Positions 8,414-17,001 of a stretch of DNA of 64,000 nucleotides are shown here, piece after piece. Location of the stretch: the NCBI RefSeq assembly GCF_049943125.1, contig NZ_CP188040.1, forward strand, positions 3,100,001 through 3,164,000, read 5' to 3'. The DNA comes from JAEXZL01 sp049943125 (GTDB lineage: Bacteria > Bacillota > Clostridia > Clostridiales > Clostridiaceae). The notes beneath the pieces were generated by a model. The model searched no databases. It was not told where the DNA came from and was given only the letters and a program-made list of their open reading frames with translations. Position 1 is the stretch's first letter; each line of letters opens with the position of its first letter. The position numbers were made by a program, and so were the translations under genes.

Positions 8414-9520
8414 ATGCTAAATAAATTAAAAATAGATACTAGGCTCCTTAAGGAGATGGATTGGACTATTCTTATTACAGCCGTTTTAATACTTCTGTAT
8501 GGGGTTGTGAATATATATATTTCAGCTGGGTCTTACTATGCTAAGCTTCAGTTAATATGGCTTTGTTTGGGACTTGTTGCTGTTTATGCTTCTATTTTGA
8601 TAGATTATACCGTAGTGAAGAATTACGTAGTTATTTTTTATTGGGCTTCTGTTGCGCTTTTATTTTCTACAATGTTTTTAGGCAGCGTAGTAAAAGGTGC
8701 TAGAGGATGGATTTCTCTGGGCAGCAGAGCGATACAGCCGGCAGAGTTTGCTAAAATTGGTATGATGCTCATGCTGGCCAAAAAGATTGATGATATGGAT
8801 GGAGAGATAAATAACTTTAAAAACCTATCAACACTAGCGCTATATGCCTTTATCCCCATGCTGCTTATAGTAATACAGCCAGATATGGGTATGACCATGG
8901 TGTGCTTCTTCATAGTTCTTGGCATGCTCTTTATTGCAAATATAGATATAAGGATCATAGGTGGGGGCTTTGCTTCGATATTTTTGGTTATAGTATTGGC
9001 ATGGAATTCATCTTTAATGCCAGATTATTGGAAGAGAAGATTAACCTCTTTTATCAACCCCGAAGCTGATGAGTTGAATTCAACCCTTCAGCTTATGCGT
9101 TCACAGATAGGTATAGGCTCCGGGGGGATTTTTGGTTCTGGCACCGGCTTAGAAGGCAGCAGCTACGTATCCTCCTTCGTGCCAGAATCCCATACGGACT
9201 TTATATTTTCAATCATTGGGGAGCATTGGGGGCTTATTGGTGCAATTTTGCTTCTACTCCTCTATGGTATACTTATATATAGGCTTATAAAAACAGCCAG
9301 AGAAGCAAAGGATATCTTTGGTTCCCTAATTGCCATAGGTGTAACCTCAGTATTTATGTTTTCCCTGCTTCAGAACATTGGTATGACCATAGGTCTTATG
9401 CCAATCACAGGAATTACACTGCCTCTGGTAAGCTATGGAGGAAGCTCCGTGCTTACTGCATTTATATCTATTGGAATGGTGCTTAATATTTCCATGAGGA
9501 AAAAGAAAATAAACTTTTAG
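8414..9520 (+). CDS. rodA: RodA/FtsW family peptidoglycan glycosyltransferase
   Basis: SEDS-family polytopic membrane protein that polymerises lipid II glycan strands and works with PBP2 in elongation. About ten hydrophobic segments and family motifs: GARGWISLG, QPAEFAKIG, QPDMGM, SGGIFGSGTG, PESHTDFIFSIIGEHWG and ITLPLVSYGGSS. The ATG at 8414 is preferred over an upstream in-frame ATG at 8354, because GGAGGGG stands 6 bases before it and the upstream codons lie inside the inverted repeat. It yields 368 residues. RodA rather than FtsW is inferred from the neighbouring elongation genes. Confidence 0.93.
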   Translation: MLNKLKIDTRLLKEMDWTILITAVLILLYGVVNIYISAGSYYAKLQLIWLCLGLVAVYASILIDYTVVKNYVVIFYWASVALLFSTMFLGSVVKGARGWISLGSRAIQPAEFAKIGMMLMLAKKIDDMDGEINNFKNLSTLALYAFIPMLLIVIQPDMGMTMVCFFIVLGMLFIANIDIRIIGGGFASIFLVIVLAWNSSLMPDYWKRRLTSFINPEADELNSTLQLMRSQIGIGSGGIFGSGTGLEGSSYVSSFVPESHTDFIFSIIGEHWGLIGAILLLLLYGILIYRLIKTAREAKDIFGSLIAIGVTSVFMFSLLQNIGMTIGLMPITGITLPLVSYGGSSVLTAFISIGMVLNISMRKKKINF

Positions 9521-9537
9521 GAAAAGGTGATATGGGT

Positions 9538-9906
9538 ATGAACATTGCTTTAATTGCTCATGACAGATGTAAGGATGATATGATTGAATTTGCATCCAGG
9601 TACAAAAGCATACTAGAGGGTCATAAGCTATTTGCTACGGGCACTACAGGAAGACTTATCAGTGAAAAAACTGGCTTAGAGGTCTTTAGATTTCTGTCAG
9701 GACCCTTAGGAGGGGACCAACAGATAGGAGCCAGGATTGCTACTGGTGAGATAAGCTATGTGATATTTTTAAGAGATCCTTTAATGGCTCAACCTCATGA
9801 GCCTGATGTTACAGCTTTAATAAGGCTGTGTGATGTTCATCATGTTCCCATTGCAACAAATGTTGGTACTGCAGAGGTATTAATGAAGGGATTAAGGTTT
9901 TCGTAA
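9538..9906 (+). CDS. mgsA: Methylglyoxal synthase
   Basis: Converts dihydroxyacetone phosphate to methylglyoxal and phosphate, a bypass of lower glycolysis under phosphate limitation. 122 residues. Family motifs: IALIAHDRCKDDM, FATGTTGRLI, SGPLGGDQQIGARIA (phosphate binding and the catalytic Asp region), FLRDPLMAQPHEPD and TNVGTAE. An ATG at 9532 is in frame, but ATG 9538 is 7 bases from AAAGGTGA and fits better. Located directly after rodA, as in many clostridia. Confidence 0.96.
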   Translation: MNIALIAHDRCKDDMIEFASRYKSILEGHKLFATGTTGRLISEKTGLEVFRFLSGPLGGDQQIGARIATGEISYVIFLRDPLMAQPHEPDVTALIRLCDVHHVPIATNVGTAEVLMKGLRFS

Positions 9907-9910
9907 GAAG

Positions 9911-9950
9911 AAGAGTCTGTGAGTTATTTATCCACAGGCTCTTTTTCTTT
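9911..9950 (+). terminator. Intrinsic terminator after mgsA
   Basis: Stem 9911-9921 with 9933-9943, 11 bp with one G-T pair, loop of 11 bases, followed by a T-rich tract CTTTTTCTTT. It ends the rodA-mgsA unit. Confidence 0.85.
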
Positions 9951-10051
9951 ATTATGGCCATTTCTCTATTCTAAAAATAATAATTAGAAAATATATATAG
10001 TATATGCAGCGTGGTATTATAGCTGCAATTAAGATATAGAGGGATGAAAAT

Positions 10052-10831
10052 ATGGGGAGCTATAATACTAGTTACGAAAATTATTATTCTAATCTTAAAA
10101 GCGCAAGGGGAACTGGAGGTAAACATCCTGTAATTTCAAAGAATAAAAATAAAAAGAACTTAAGCAGCTTCATTATCCAAAGAGTAATACAGGAGCTCCT
10201 TGGGGTTTTAATACTTTTTGTTTTTGTCTTAACGGTAAAGAGCCTTCAGCATCCCGTAGCTGAAAAGATTTATACTAGGTCTAGAGAATTAGTAAGTAAG
10301 AGCTATGATATTTCTAAGGTCTGGAAAGAACTCAAGGGAATTGAAATAAACGCTTTAACAAGCAGCACTGAGGAATATATAGATGAGCTTATAGCTGAGA
10401 CCTTAGGCAGGAAAACAACTAAGGAGAGGGTAGAAAGTACCTTTGTAATTCCTGTTTCAGGAGAGGTATACAAAGCCTTTGGAGATGCTAAAGAAGCCTT
10501 TTCAGAAAAAACTAAGAACGGTGTTATATATACCTTTAAGGTTCCTGGAGATGTGGTAAGCAGCTATAATGGAATAGTTAAGAAAATAGGTGAGGATGAG
10601 GACTTAGGGCAATATGTGGCTATTGACCATGAAGGAGGTATTGAAACCAAATACTTTTACCTGGAGGAGGTTAGTGTTGTTCTAGGACAGAAGCTTAAGC
10701 AGGGAGAAAAAATAGGAAGGATTATATCTGGCGATGAGGAGAATAATGGTTATTTATTTTTTCAGATATTATTCACAGGAGAGGAAAAGAATCCTCAGGA
10801 ATATATAAGGTTAAAGCAAGAGACTTTATAG
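10052..10831 (+). CDS. SpoIVFA-like membrane protein with degenerate M23 (LytM) domain
   Basis: 259 residues: cytoplasmic N-terminus, one transmembrane segment (about residues 47-63) and a C-terminal M23/LytM-like beta domain (about 130-255, with SGEVYKAFG, DLGQYVAIDHEGG, LEEVSVVLGQKLKQGEKIG and LFFQIL). The zinc ligands of active M23 enzymes, the HxxxD and HxH motifs, are absent: the positions read as KTKNGVI and YLFFQIL, so it is unlikely to cut peptidoglycan. It lies 9 bases upstream of an M50 protease and close to rplU, the position of spoIVFA in Bacillus, whose product anchors and inhibits SpoIVFB. The role as a regulator of that neighbour is inferred. Confidence 0.75.
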   Translation: MGSYNTSYENYYSNLKSARGTGGKHPVISKNKNKKNLSSFIIQRVIQELLGVLILFVFVLTVKSLQHPVAEKIYTRSRELVSKSYDISKVWKELKGIEINALTSSTEEYIDELIAETLGRKTTKERVESTFVIPVSGEVYKAFGDAKEAFSEKTKNGVIYTFKVPGDVVSSYNGIVKKIGEDEDLGQYVAIDHEGGIETKYFYLEEVSVVLGQKLKQGEKIGRIISGDEENNGYLFFQILFTGEEKNPQEYIRLKQETL

Positions 10832-10840
10832 GAGCAGACA

Positions 10841-11710
10841 ATGGGAAGAAAAATCCTAAGATTTATGCCTCAGCTTATCATAATTATTTTGGTTTCTTTA
10901 GAAAGTAAAATGCTCCTGGCTTTTATTTGGGTAAGCATCCATGAGCTAACTCATCTTTTAATATCATATAAGTTAAGCTTAAAAAGAGAGAAGATTGGTA
11001 TACACCCTTTAGGAGCTTATTTAAAAATAAGGGATTTAGATTATACAAGTCCTAATACAGATATTCTTATTTCAGTATCTGGACCATTATCGAATCTTTT
11101 TTTTGCAATTATATTTTATAGTCTATTTCATTTTTTTCAGGTGGACTTCTTTTGGTTATCCTTTAGAAGCAACATAGTGCTTTTTATTTTTAATATGCTT
11201 CCGGCCTTCCCCTTAGATGGAGCTAGAATTTTAAGAGCTTTATTAAGTAAGAAAAGGCTCTATAAAAGAGCCTATAAAATTACTGTCAATTGCAGCTTTA
11301 TTATAGCTTCTATACTTCTCTCTGGGTTTATTTTTTTGCTTATTTTTAGGGTGATTAATTTATCCCTGGGTATTATGGCCGTGTCAATTTTTATATGGAC
11401 ATATAAAGAGAAAGAAAGGATTATGTACATTATTATGGGAGATATAGTAAAGAAGAGGAGTAGGTTCATAAAGCAAAAGTATATTGAAAGTAAAAGTATT
11501 TCAGTGAGTCTCGACCTTTCACTGGCTGAGGCCTTAGGTCTAATAGATAAAAATAAATATAATGTATTTTTGCTTTTAGATCAGGAGATGAGATTCCTTG
11601 GAACCCTATATGAGGAGGATATTATTCTTTCGGCCAAGGAATATGGTAATATAACCTTAGAAGAGCTCATAGCCATTGAAGGGTTTAAGAGTAAGCTTCA
11701 CAGGGATTAA
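10841..11710 (+). CDS. spoIVFB: SpoIVFB-like M50 site-2 metalloprotease
   Basis: Intramembrane zinc protease; in Bacillus SpoIVFB processes pro-sigma-K in the mother cell. 289 residues. HELTH at residues 34-38 supplies two zinc ligands and the catalytic Glu; Asp126 in FPLDGAR is the third ligand. Several membrane segments follow, then a cytoplasmic CBS-type domain (about 215-285, LSLAEALGLIDKNKYNVFLLLD), as in SpoIVFB. Gene order with the SpoIVFA-like neighbour and rplU-prp-rpmA-obg supports the assignment. The ribosome site is AGGAGCAGA. Confidence 0.85.
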   Translation: MGRKILRFMPQLIIIILVSLESKMLLAFIWVSIHELTHLLISYKLSLKREKIGIHPLGAYLKIRDLDYTSPNTDILISVSGPLSNLFFAIIFYSLFHFFQVDFFWLSFRSNIVLFIFNMLPAFPLDGARILRALLSKKRLYKRAYKITVNCSFIIASILLSGFIFLLIFRVINLSLGIMAVSIFIWTYKEKERIMYIIMGDIVKKRSRFIKQKYIESKSISVSLDLSLAEALGLIDKNKYNVFLLLDQEMRFLGTLYEEDIILSAKEYGNITLEELIAIEGFKSKLHRD

Positions 11711-11819
11711 TTTTCTATAGGATTATAAGCTCTATTATGGTAAAATATTTAGATGTAATTAAGCAAATTAATTGCATCTTTTTCTTTTGTAAGCATTAAA
11801 ATTTATTGGAGGACAGCAA

Positions 11820-13670
11820 ATGAATAAAATCACTGATGATATACTATCCAGAGTAGAAAAGCCTGTGAGATACATAGGTGGTGAATTAAACAGTGTTATT
11901 AAGGATAAGAATAATGTAGAGGTTAGATTTGCCTTTGCTTTTCCAGATGTTTATGAGGTAGGGATGTCACATCTGGGAACTAAAATTTTGTATAATACCC
12001 TGAATAATAGAGAAGATACTTATTGTGAAAGAGTTTTTGCTCCGTGGCCAGATATGGAAGAGGAGATGAGAAAGGGTGATATTCCTCTATATACCTTAGA
12101 GACAAAGGACTCCTTAAGAGAATTTGATATTATAGGTTTTACTCTTCAATATGAGATGAGCTACACAAACATACTTAACATGCTTGATATGGCAGGTATA
12201 CCTCTTAGAGCCTCTGAAAGAGGAAAAGAATATCCACTAATAATTGCTGGTGGTCCCTGCGCCTATAATCCTGAGCCTCTATATGATATTTTTGATGCCT
12301 TCCAGCTAGGAGAAGGAGAGGAAGCGATTAATGATATAATTGATGCATATAAAGCTAATAGAAACAATTCAAAGGAGGAGCTTCTTTTAGAGCTTTCACA
12401 GCTAGAAGGGGTATATGTTCCTTCCTTATATGATGTTAAATACAATGAAGATGGTACTATTTGTGAGTTTACAGGAAAGAATCCAAAGGTACCTAATAAA
12501 ATAAAAAAGAGACTCATTAATAATTTTGACCAATCTGAGTTCCCAGAAAAGCTCATAGTGCCTTTCACTGAGGTTGTTCACGATAGAGTTGTCCTTGAGG
12601 TATTTAGGGGCTGTACTAATGGCTGTCGTTTTTGCCAGGCGGGAATGCTCTATAGACCTGTCAGAGAAAAGAAGTTAAATACTCTTCAGGATCAAGCGAG
12701 AACATTACTAAAGAACACCGGTTATGAAGAAGTTTCATTAACCTCCTTAAGCACCTGTGATTACTCTGATATTCAAAACCTTGTAAACACCCTGATCCTA
12801 GAGCATGGACCTAACAATGTTGGTATTGCACTGCCTTCCATAAGGGTAGATGCTTTCTCAGTAGATCTTATAAATGAGATTCAAAAGGTTAGAAAGACAG
12901 GACTTACCTTTGCTCCTGAGGCAGGCTCTCAGAGAATGAGAGATGTAATTAATAAGGGGCTTACAGAGGAAAAAATTCTAGAAGCTGCTAGAAACGCCTT
13001 TTTAGCTGGTTGGTCAACCTTAAAGCTATATTTTATGATTGGGCTACCTAATGAGACCTTGGAGGACTGCAGAGCTATAGGAGAGCTGGCAGAAAAGATT
13101 GCTGATGAATATTTTAAAATTCCAAAGCACATGAGAAATAAGGGGTTAAAGATAACTGTAAGTACTTCAATTTTTGTACCTAAGGCCTTTACACCTTTCC
13201 AATTTGCCCCAATGGCTACCATTCCTGAGGTGGTGGAGAAGATTAAGGCTGTTAAATCCTCAATAAAAAGCAGATCTATTTATTATAATTATCATGAAAC
13301 GGAGGTATCCTATCTTGAGTCAGTTTTTGCAAGAGGGGATAGAAGGCTCTGTGACGTGTTGATTAAGGCTTATGAAAAGGGAGCTCGCTTTGACGGCTGG
13401 ACAGAATACTTTAACAATAAGTATTGGATGGAAGCATTAGAGGAATGTCAGGTGGATGGAGATTTTTATGCTTATAGAGATAGAAGCTATGAAGAAATTC
13501 TTCCATGGGACTTCATAGATATCGGTGTTAATAGAAGCTACCTTATAAAAGAAAATGAAAAGGCAAAAGAGGCTTTACTTACACAAAACTGCCGTATAGG
13601 CTGCACTGGCTGTGGAATTAATGTTAACTTTAAAGAAGGGAAGTGCTTTGAGGGTGCGATACTTAATTAA
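11820..13670 (+). CDS. B12-binding-like radical SAM protein (TIGR03960 type)
   Basis: 616 residues. The N-terminal third resembles a cobalamin-binding domain (VGMSHLGTKILY, FDIIGFTLQYE, IAGGPCAYNPEPLYD). The radical-SAM core has Cys265-x3-Cys269-x2-Cys272 (FRGCTNGCRFCQAG) for the 4Fe-4S cluster and SAM cleavage, followed by EAGSQRMRDVINKG. The C-terminus has a Cys-rich tail (NCRIGCTGCGINVNFKEGKC). The substrate is unknown. The downstream gene, its usual partner, overlaps its 3' end, and RNase G follows. RNA or ribosome modification is a reasonable guess from this linkage but not shown. Confidence 0.88.
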   Translation: MNKITDDILSRVEKPVRYIGGELNSVIKDKNNVEVRFAFAFPDVYEVGMSHLGTKILYNTLNNREDTYCERVFAPWPDMEEEMRKGDIPLYTLETKDSLREFDIIGFTLQYEMSYTNILNMLDMAGIPLRASERGKEYPLIIAGGPCAYNPEPLYDIFDAFQLGEGEEAINDIIDAYKANRNNSKEELLLELSQLEGVYVPSLYDVKYNEDGTICEFTGKNPKVPNKIKKRLINNFDQSEFPEKLIVPFTEVVHDRVVLEVFRGCTNGCRFCQAGMLYRPVREKKLNTLQDQARTLLKNTGYEEVSLTSLSTCDYSDIQNLVNTLILEHGPNNVGIALPSIRVDAFSVDLINEIQKVRKTGLTFAPEAGSQRMRDVINKGLTEEKILEAARNAFLAGWSTLKLYFMIGLPNETLEDCRAIGELAEKIADEYFKIPKHMRNKGLKITVSTSIFVPKAFTPFQFAPMATIPEVVEKIKAVKSSIKSRSIYYNYHETEVSYLESVFARGDRRLCDVLIKAYEKGARFDGWTEYFNNKYWMEALEECQVDGDFYAYRDRSYEEILPWDFIDIGVNRSYLIKENEKAKEALLTQNCRIGCTGCGINVNFKEGKCFEGAILN

Positions 13671-14352
13671 ATTTACTAAGGGAGCAGAGCTTAAGTTTTT
13701 GGCTCATTTAGATTTGATGAGAACTATTCAGAGAGTTGTCAGAAGAACAGGCCTTTCTGCTGCTTATTCTAAGGGCTTTAATCCTCATATGGCTCTTTCC
13801 ATTGCTCAGCCATTGCCTGTAGGTGTTTACTCCTTAGGGGATTACTTAGATGTAGAGCTTATGGAAGAGGTAGAAGAAGAGAGATTAATCAAGCTTTTAA
13901 ATGAGAATAGCCTTCCGGGAATCATATTTAAAAGTGCGGTGAAGGTCCCTGAAGGAGAGGGGAAGAAGATACCTCAGGGAATGGCTCTATTAGATGCTGC
14001 AAGATATACCCTTAAGCTAAGGTACAAGGGGGAGGAGATTGTTTCAGAGCTTTCTACCCTTATGGATAAATCAGAGCTAATAACAGAGAAAAAAAGCAAA
14101 AAAGGAACTAAAGAGGTAGATATAAAGCCCATGATTAAAGATATTAAGTACTGGATTAAGGATGATTATCTCGTAATAAACGCCCTGCTTTCCTGCGGAA
14201 GCAGAGAAAACTTATCTCCAGAGCTTCTTGCTGGATATCTTAAGGAAAAGCTTCCATCAGCGGATAAGGAAGCCTTTACTGAAATATGCAGAGAAGAAAT
14301 GTATGCTTTAAGGGAAAATAAATTAGTTAATCTTATTACATATGTGAGTTGA
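13648..14352 (+). CDS. DUF2344 / TIGR03936 radical-SAM-linked protein
   Basis: 234 residues of the family that accompanies, or is fused to, TIGR03960 radical SAM proteins. The conserved start MRVRYLIKFTKGAELKFLAHLDLMR and the segment YSKGFNPHMALSIAQPLPVG are visible. A TTG at 13648 is chosen as start because it has AAGAAGGGAAG 7 bases upstream and gives the family's usual N-terminus; an upstream GTG at 13612 would add 12 residues. It overlaps the radical SAM gene by 23 bases, so translation is coupled. Biochemical role unknown. Confidence 0.88.
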   Translation: MRVRYLIKFTKGAELKFLAHLDLMRTIQRVVRRTGLSAAYSKGFNPHMALSIAQPLPVGVYSLGDYLDVELMEEVEEERLIKLLNENSLPGIIFKSAVKVPEGEGKKIPQGMALLDAARYTLKLRYKGEEIVSELSTLMDKSELITEKKSKKGTKEVDIKPMIKDIKYWIKDDYLVINALLSCGSRENLSPELLAGYLKEKLPSADKEAFTEICREEMYALRENKLVNLITYVS

Positions 14353-14358
14353 TGTTAT

Positions 14359-15783
14359 ATGAAGGAGATTTTTATAGAGAGAAGGAATAGCTTTTTACGA
14401 ATAGCCCTCAGGGAGAATGGGACAGTCACGGAATATTATACTGAGGAAAATACAGGAAAGGCTGCTCCTGGTGAATTGTATAAAGGTATAGTTAAAAATA
14501 TAATTCCTTCCATGAGGGGAGCATTTCTAGATATTGGTGTGGGCAAAAATGCTTATATGGTATTAGAGCCTAATATAAAAAAAGGCCAGGAGCTATTGGT
14601 AGAGATACTCAAGGAGGAGCATGGAGATAAGGGTGCCAAGGTATCCTCCTCTATTTCACTCCCTGGAAGACTGATGGTGCTGCATACCTATGATAATAAG
14701 CTCAGCTTTTCAAAAAAAATAACTAATAAAGCTTTCAAGGCTTTAGTAGAGTCATCAATAAATATACCGGAGGGTGTAGGGCTAACTGTAAGGACAAAGG
14801 CAGAAGAATATCCCATTGAAGATTTGCAACAGGAGCTAGAAGAGCTATATGATAGCTATCTAAAGCTAATGAAGGCTTTTAATTATTCAAAGGGCCCTGG
14901 GAAGCTTTTAGATAGCAACAGTATCTTATATAGAGTTCTAAGAAATGTTACCTTAGATAATACTTCTGCTATTTATGTAAATAATCAAGAGGATTTTGAA
15001 ACTGCAGAGGAAGTGCTGGATGAAAGAACAAAGGATAAGCTTACACTCTATAGTGGATACAGGCCATTGCTGGATTACCACGGTATAGAAAAAGAGCTTC
15101 TCTCTCTTAGAAATAATACTATAGAGCTTCATAGTGGAGGCAATATTGTTATAGAGTCTACAGAAGCCATGCAGGTTATTGATGTGAATACAGCAAAGAG
15201 CTTAAGAGGGAAGAACTCTTCAGAGAATATATTGATAACTAACCTTGAAGCGGCGGAAGAGGCTGCTAAGCAGATAAGGCTTAGAAATCTAAGTGGTATA
15301 ATAATTATAGATTTTATTGATATGAGTAGCTTAGAGGATAGAGAAAAGGTTTATGATAGACTAAAGGACGGCTTTTTGGGAGACATAAACAAAGTAATAA
15401 TCTATCCCTTTACGGAGCTAGGATTAATTCAGATTAGTAGAAGAAGGAGAACGGAGCCTAATAGGGTGTTTATGGAAGCAAAATGTTTATGCTGCAAGGG
15501 CAGTGGTAGAAGTCTTAGAACGGAGTATCTTGCTCTTCTTCTAGAAAATGAAGCCTTAAAGCTTTTAGAGGGAGCAGTGGGAATAAAGGCTCTATTATTT
15601 GATTTAAATATAGCTTATAAGGAACAGCTTGCTGCAGACCTTAAGGTTCTTATGAGCAGTCTTCAAAAGCTAAAGCTTCCTATATATATAACCTACTCTC
15701 AAAGAAAAGAGGATTTTACTTCTAAGGCTCTTATTTATGAGGAGCAGTTGAAGGAATATCACTCTTATCTCCTTAAGCTATAA
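14359..15783 (+). CDS. rng: Ribonuclease E/G family endoribonuclease
   Basis: 474 residues, RNase G-like without the long C-terminal scaffold of RNase E. It has an N-terminal S1 RNA-binding domain (about 35-110, GELYKGIVKNIIPSMRGAFLDIGVGKNAYM), the 5'-sensor region, the DNase I-like catalytic part with VIDVNTAKSLRGKN and IIIIDFIDM providing the magnesium-binding Asp residues, and the zinc-link CLCCKGSG (Cys376 and Cys379). Expected to act in rRNA and mRNA processing. It follows the DUF2344 gene by 6 bases in an evident operon. Confidence 0.93.
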   Translation: MKEIFIERRNSFLRIALRENGTVTEYYTEENTGKAAPGELYKGIVKNIIPSMRGAFLDIGVGKNAYMVLEPNIKKGQELLVEILKEEHGDKGAKVSSSISLPGRLMVLHTYDNKLSFSKKITNKAFKALVESSINIPEGVGLTVRTKAEEYPIEDLQQELEELYDSYLKLMKAFNYSKGPGKLLDSNSILYRVLRNVTLDNTSAIYVNNQEDFETAEEVLDERTKDKLTLYSGYRPLLDYHGIEKELLSLRNNTIELHSGGNIVIESTEAMQVIDVNTAKSLRGKNSSENILITNLEAAEEAAKQIRLRNLSGIIIIDFIDMSSLEDREKVYDRLKDGFLGDINKVIIYPFTELGLIQISRRRRTEPNRVFMEAKCLCCKGSGRSLRTEYLALLLENEALKLLEGAVGIKALLFDLNIAYKEQLAADLKVLMSSLQKLKLPIYITYSQRKEDFTSKALIYEEQLKEYHSYLLKL

Positions 15784-15798
15784 GAAAAAAGATATTTC

Positions 15799-15827
15799 TT
15801 TACAAAGATATTCCTATATGATAAAAT
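15799..15827 (+). promoter_or_regulatory. Strong promoter for rplU-prp-rpmA
   Basis: TTTACA at 15799-15804 and TAAAAT at 15822-15827 with a 17-base spacer, both 5/6 matches to the sigma-A consensus. Transcription would start near 15834 and include the L21 leader. Confidence 0.8.
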
Positions 15828-15833
15828 GTCATT

Positions 15834-15905
15834 TGTAGCGCACACCAAAGGTTTTGTAAAACAACTCCTAGAGAGCTGTACCTGACGTGGCGAATCCGTT
15901 ATGAG
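15834..15905 (+). ncRNA. Ribosomal protein L21 leader RNA
   Basis: The 5' untranslated region of rplU between the promoter and its AGGAGGTG ribosome site. Its position and the conserved-looking end (GACGTGGCGAATCCGTTATGAGGAGG, here only the parts GGCGAATCCG and ATGAGGAGG quoted as key) resemble the L21 leader family of Firmicutes, thought to mediate autoregulation by L21. I recognise it by position and general appearance rather than by a full structural match. Confidence 0.65.
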
Positions 15906-15916
15906 GAGGTGTATTC

Positions 15917-16231
15917 ATGTACGCAGTATTAACAACAGGTGGAAAGCAATACAGAGTTCAAGAGGGAGACGTTATATACGTTGAAAAACTGAACGCTGAA
16001 GTTGATTCAACAGTTGAGTTTACAAACATTCTTGCTGTTTCTAAGGAAGATGGACAGTTAGTAGTAGGTAAGCCAGTAGTTGAAGGAGCTAAGGTTGTGG
16101 CTAAGGTAGAAGCTCAAGGCAGACAAAAGAAAATCATCGTTTTCAAGTATAAGCCAAAGAAGGACTACAGAAGAAAGATCGGTCACAGACAATCTTACAC
16201 TAAGTTAACAATCGAAAAAATCGAAGCTTAA
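15917..16231 (+). CDS. rplU: 50S ribosomal protein L21
   Basis: 104 residues, full length, with the typical start MYAVLTTGGKQYRVQEGD and the conserved C-terminal FKYKPKKDYRRKIGHRQ.YT motif. It binds 23S rRNA in the large subunit. First gene of rplU-prp-rpmA, behind its own promoter and leader. Confidence 0.99.
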   Translation: MYAVLTTGGKQYRVQEGDVIYVEKLNAEVDSTVEFTNILAVSKEDGQLVVGKPVVEGAKVVAKVEAQGRQKKIIVFKYKPKKDYRRKIGHRQSYTKLTIEKIEA

Positions 16232-16233
16232 TT

Positions 16234-16560
16234 ATGACTAAAATTAAGTTTAAAAAGAAAGATGGTCAGATACTTTTTCTATCCCTTAAGGATCATGCAG
16301 GCTTTGGAGAAAGCGGAGAGGATATCGTTTGTGCGGCCCTATCTGTATTATCTCAAGCAATGATCATTGGAATCGAAGAGGTATTGAAATTTAATCTTAA
16401 GTATGAGCTTCAAGATGGATTTCTAGAGCTTAATATATCTGAAAACACTCTTGAGGAAATTGAAAGCTGTCAGGTGCTGCTTCATACAATGCTTAAGACT
16501 GTTGAAAGTATGATAATATCGTACGGCGATTATATAAACCTTGAAATAGAGGAGGTGTAG
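16234..16560 (+). CDS. prp: Ribosomal-processing cysteine protease Prp
   Basis: Removes the N-terminal extension of ribosomal protein L27. 108 residues. The catalytic pair is visible as His21 in HAGFGE and Cys33 in DIVCAALS, matching the Prp/YsxB family. The ATG comes two bases after the rplU stop and has no clear ribosome site of its own, so it is probably translated by coupling. Its substrate rpmA follows immediately. Confidence 0.95.
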   Translation: MTKIKFKKKDGQILFLSLKDHAGFGESGEDIVCAALSVLSQAMIIGIEEVLKFNLKYELQDGFLELNISENTLEEIESCQVLLHTMLKTVESMIISYGDYINLEIEEV

Positions 16561-16563
16561 TAC

Positions 16564-16866
16564 ATGTTAATAGTTAACCTTCAGTTATTTGCTCATAAAA
16601 AGGGAGTTGGTAGCTCTAAGAACGGTAGAGATTCCGAATCTAAGAGACTTGGTGTTAAGTCCGCAGATGGAGAGTTCGTTCTTGCTGGTAACATCCTTGT
16701 AAGACAAAGAGGAACAAAAATACACCCAGGTGCTAACGTAGGTAGAGGTAAGGACGATACTTTATTTGCTAAGCTTGATGGTGTTGTTAAGTACGAAAGA
16801 GTGGGTAAGGATAGAAAAAGAGCTAGCGTTTACCCAGTAAATGTTGAAGAAAAAATAGCAGAATAA
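16564..16866 (+). CDS. rpmA: 50S ribosomal protein L27 with cleavable N-terminal extension
   Basis: 100 residues. The protein begins MLIVNLQLFAHKKG; by comparison with the Staphylococcus case, Prp is expected to cut after Phe-Ala at residue 10, exposing the mature N-terminus that reaches toward the peptidyl transferase centre. Conserved L27 core: KKGVGSSKNGRDSESKRLGVK and RQRGTKIHPGANVGRGKDDTLFA (quoted in part). It lies 3 bases after prp, with a GAGGTG site overlapping the prp stop. Confidence 0.98.
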   Translation: MLIVNLQLFAHKKGVGSSKNGRDSESKRLGVKSADGEFVLAGNILVRQRGTKIHPGANVGRGKDDTLFAKLDGVVKYERVGKDRKRASVYPVNVEEKIAE

Positions 16867-16870
16867 TTAT

Positions 16871-16897
16871 AAAGCACCCAAAAGGGTGCTTTTAATT
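16871..16897 (+). terminator. Intrinsic terminator after rpmA
   Basis: Perfect 9-bp stem AAAGCACCC / GGGTGCTTT (16871-16879 and 16884-16892) with an AAAA loop, ending in a T-run. It closes the ribosomal protein operon before obgE. Confidence 0.9.
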
Positions 16898-17001
16898 TGT
16901 CAAATAAATTTTATATAAATATTAATTGGTATATAATATTTATAGGTAAATTTAGTGATAATATGGTATATAACAGAAGATATAAATAAGGAGTTGAGTA
17001 A

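Noticed and set aside
10052..10831. Active M23 peptidoglycan endopeptidase
   Set aside because: Both zinc-ligand motifs are missing.
16897..17001. Promoter for obgE
   Set aside because: Several AT-rich -10-like sequences, including TATAAT at 16932-16937, but no -35 box with acceptable spacing.
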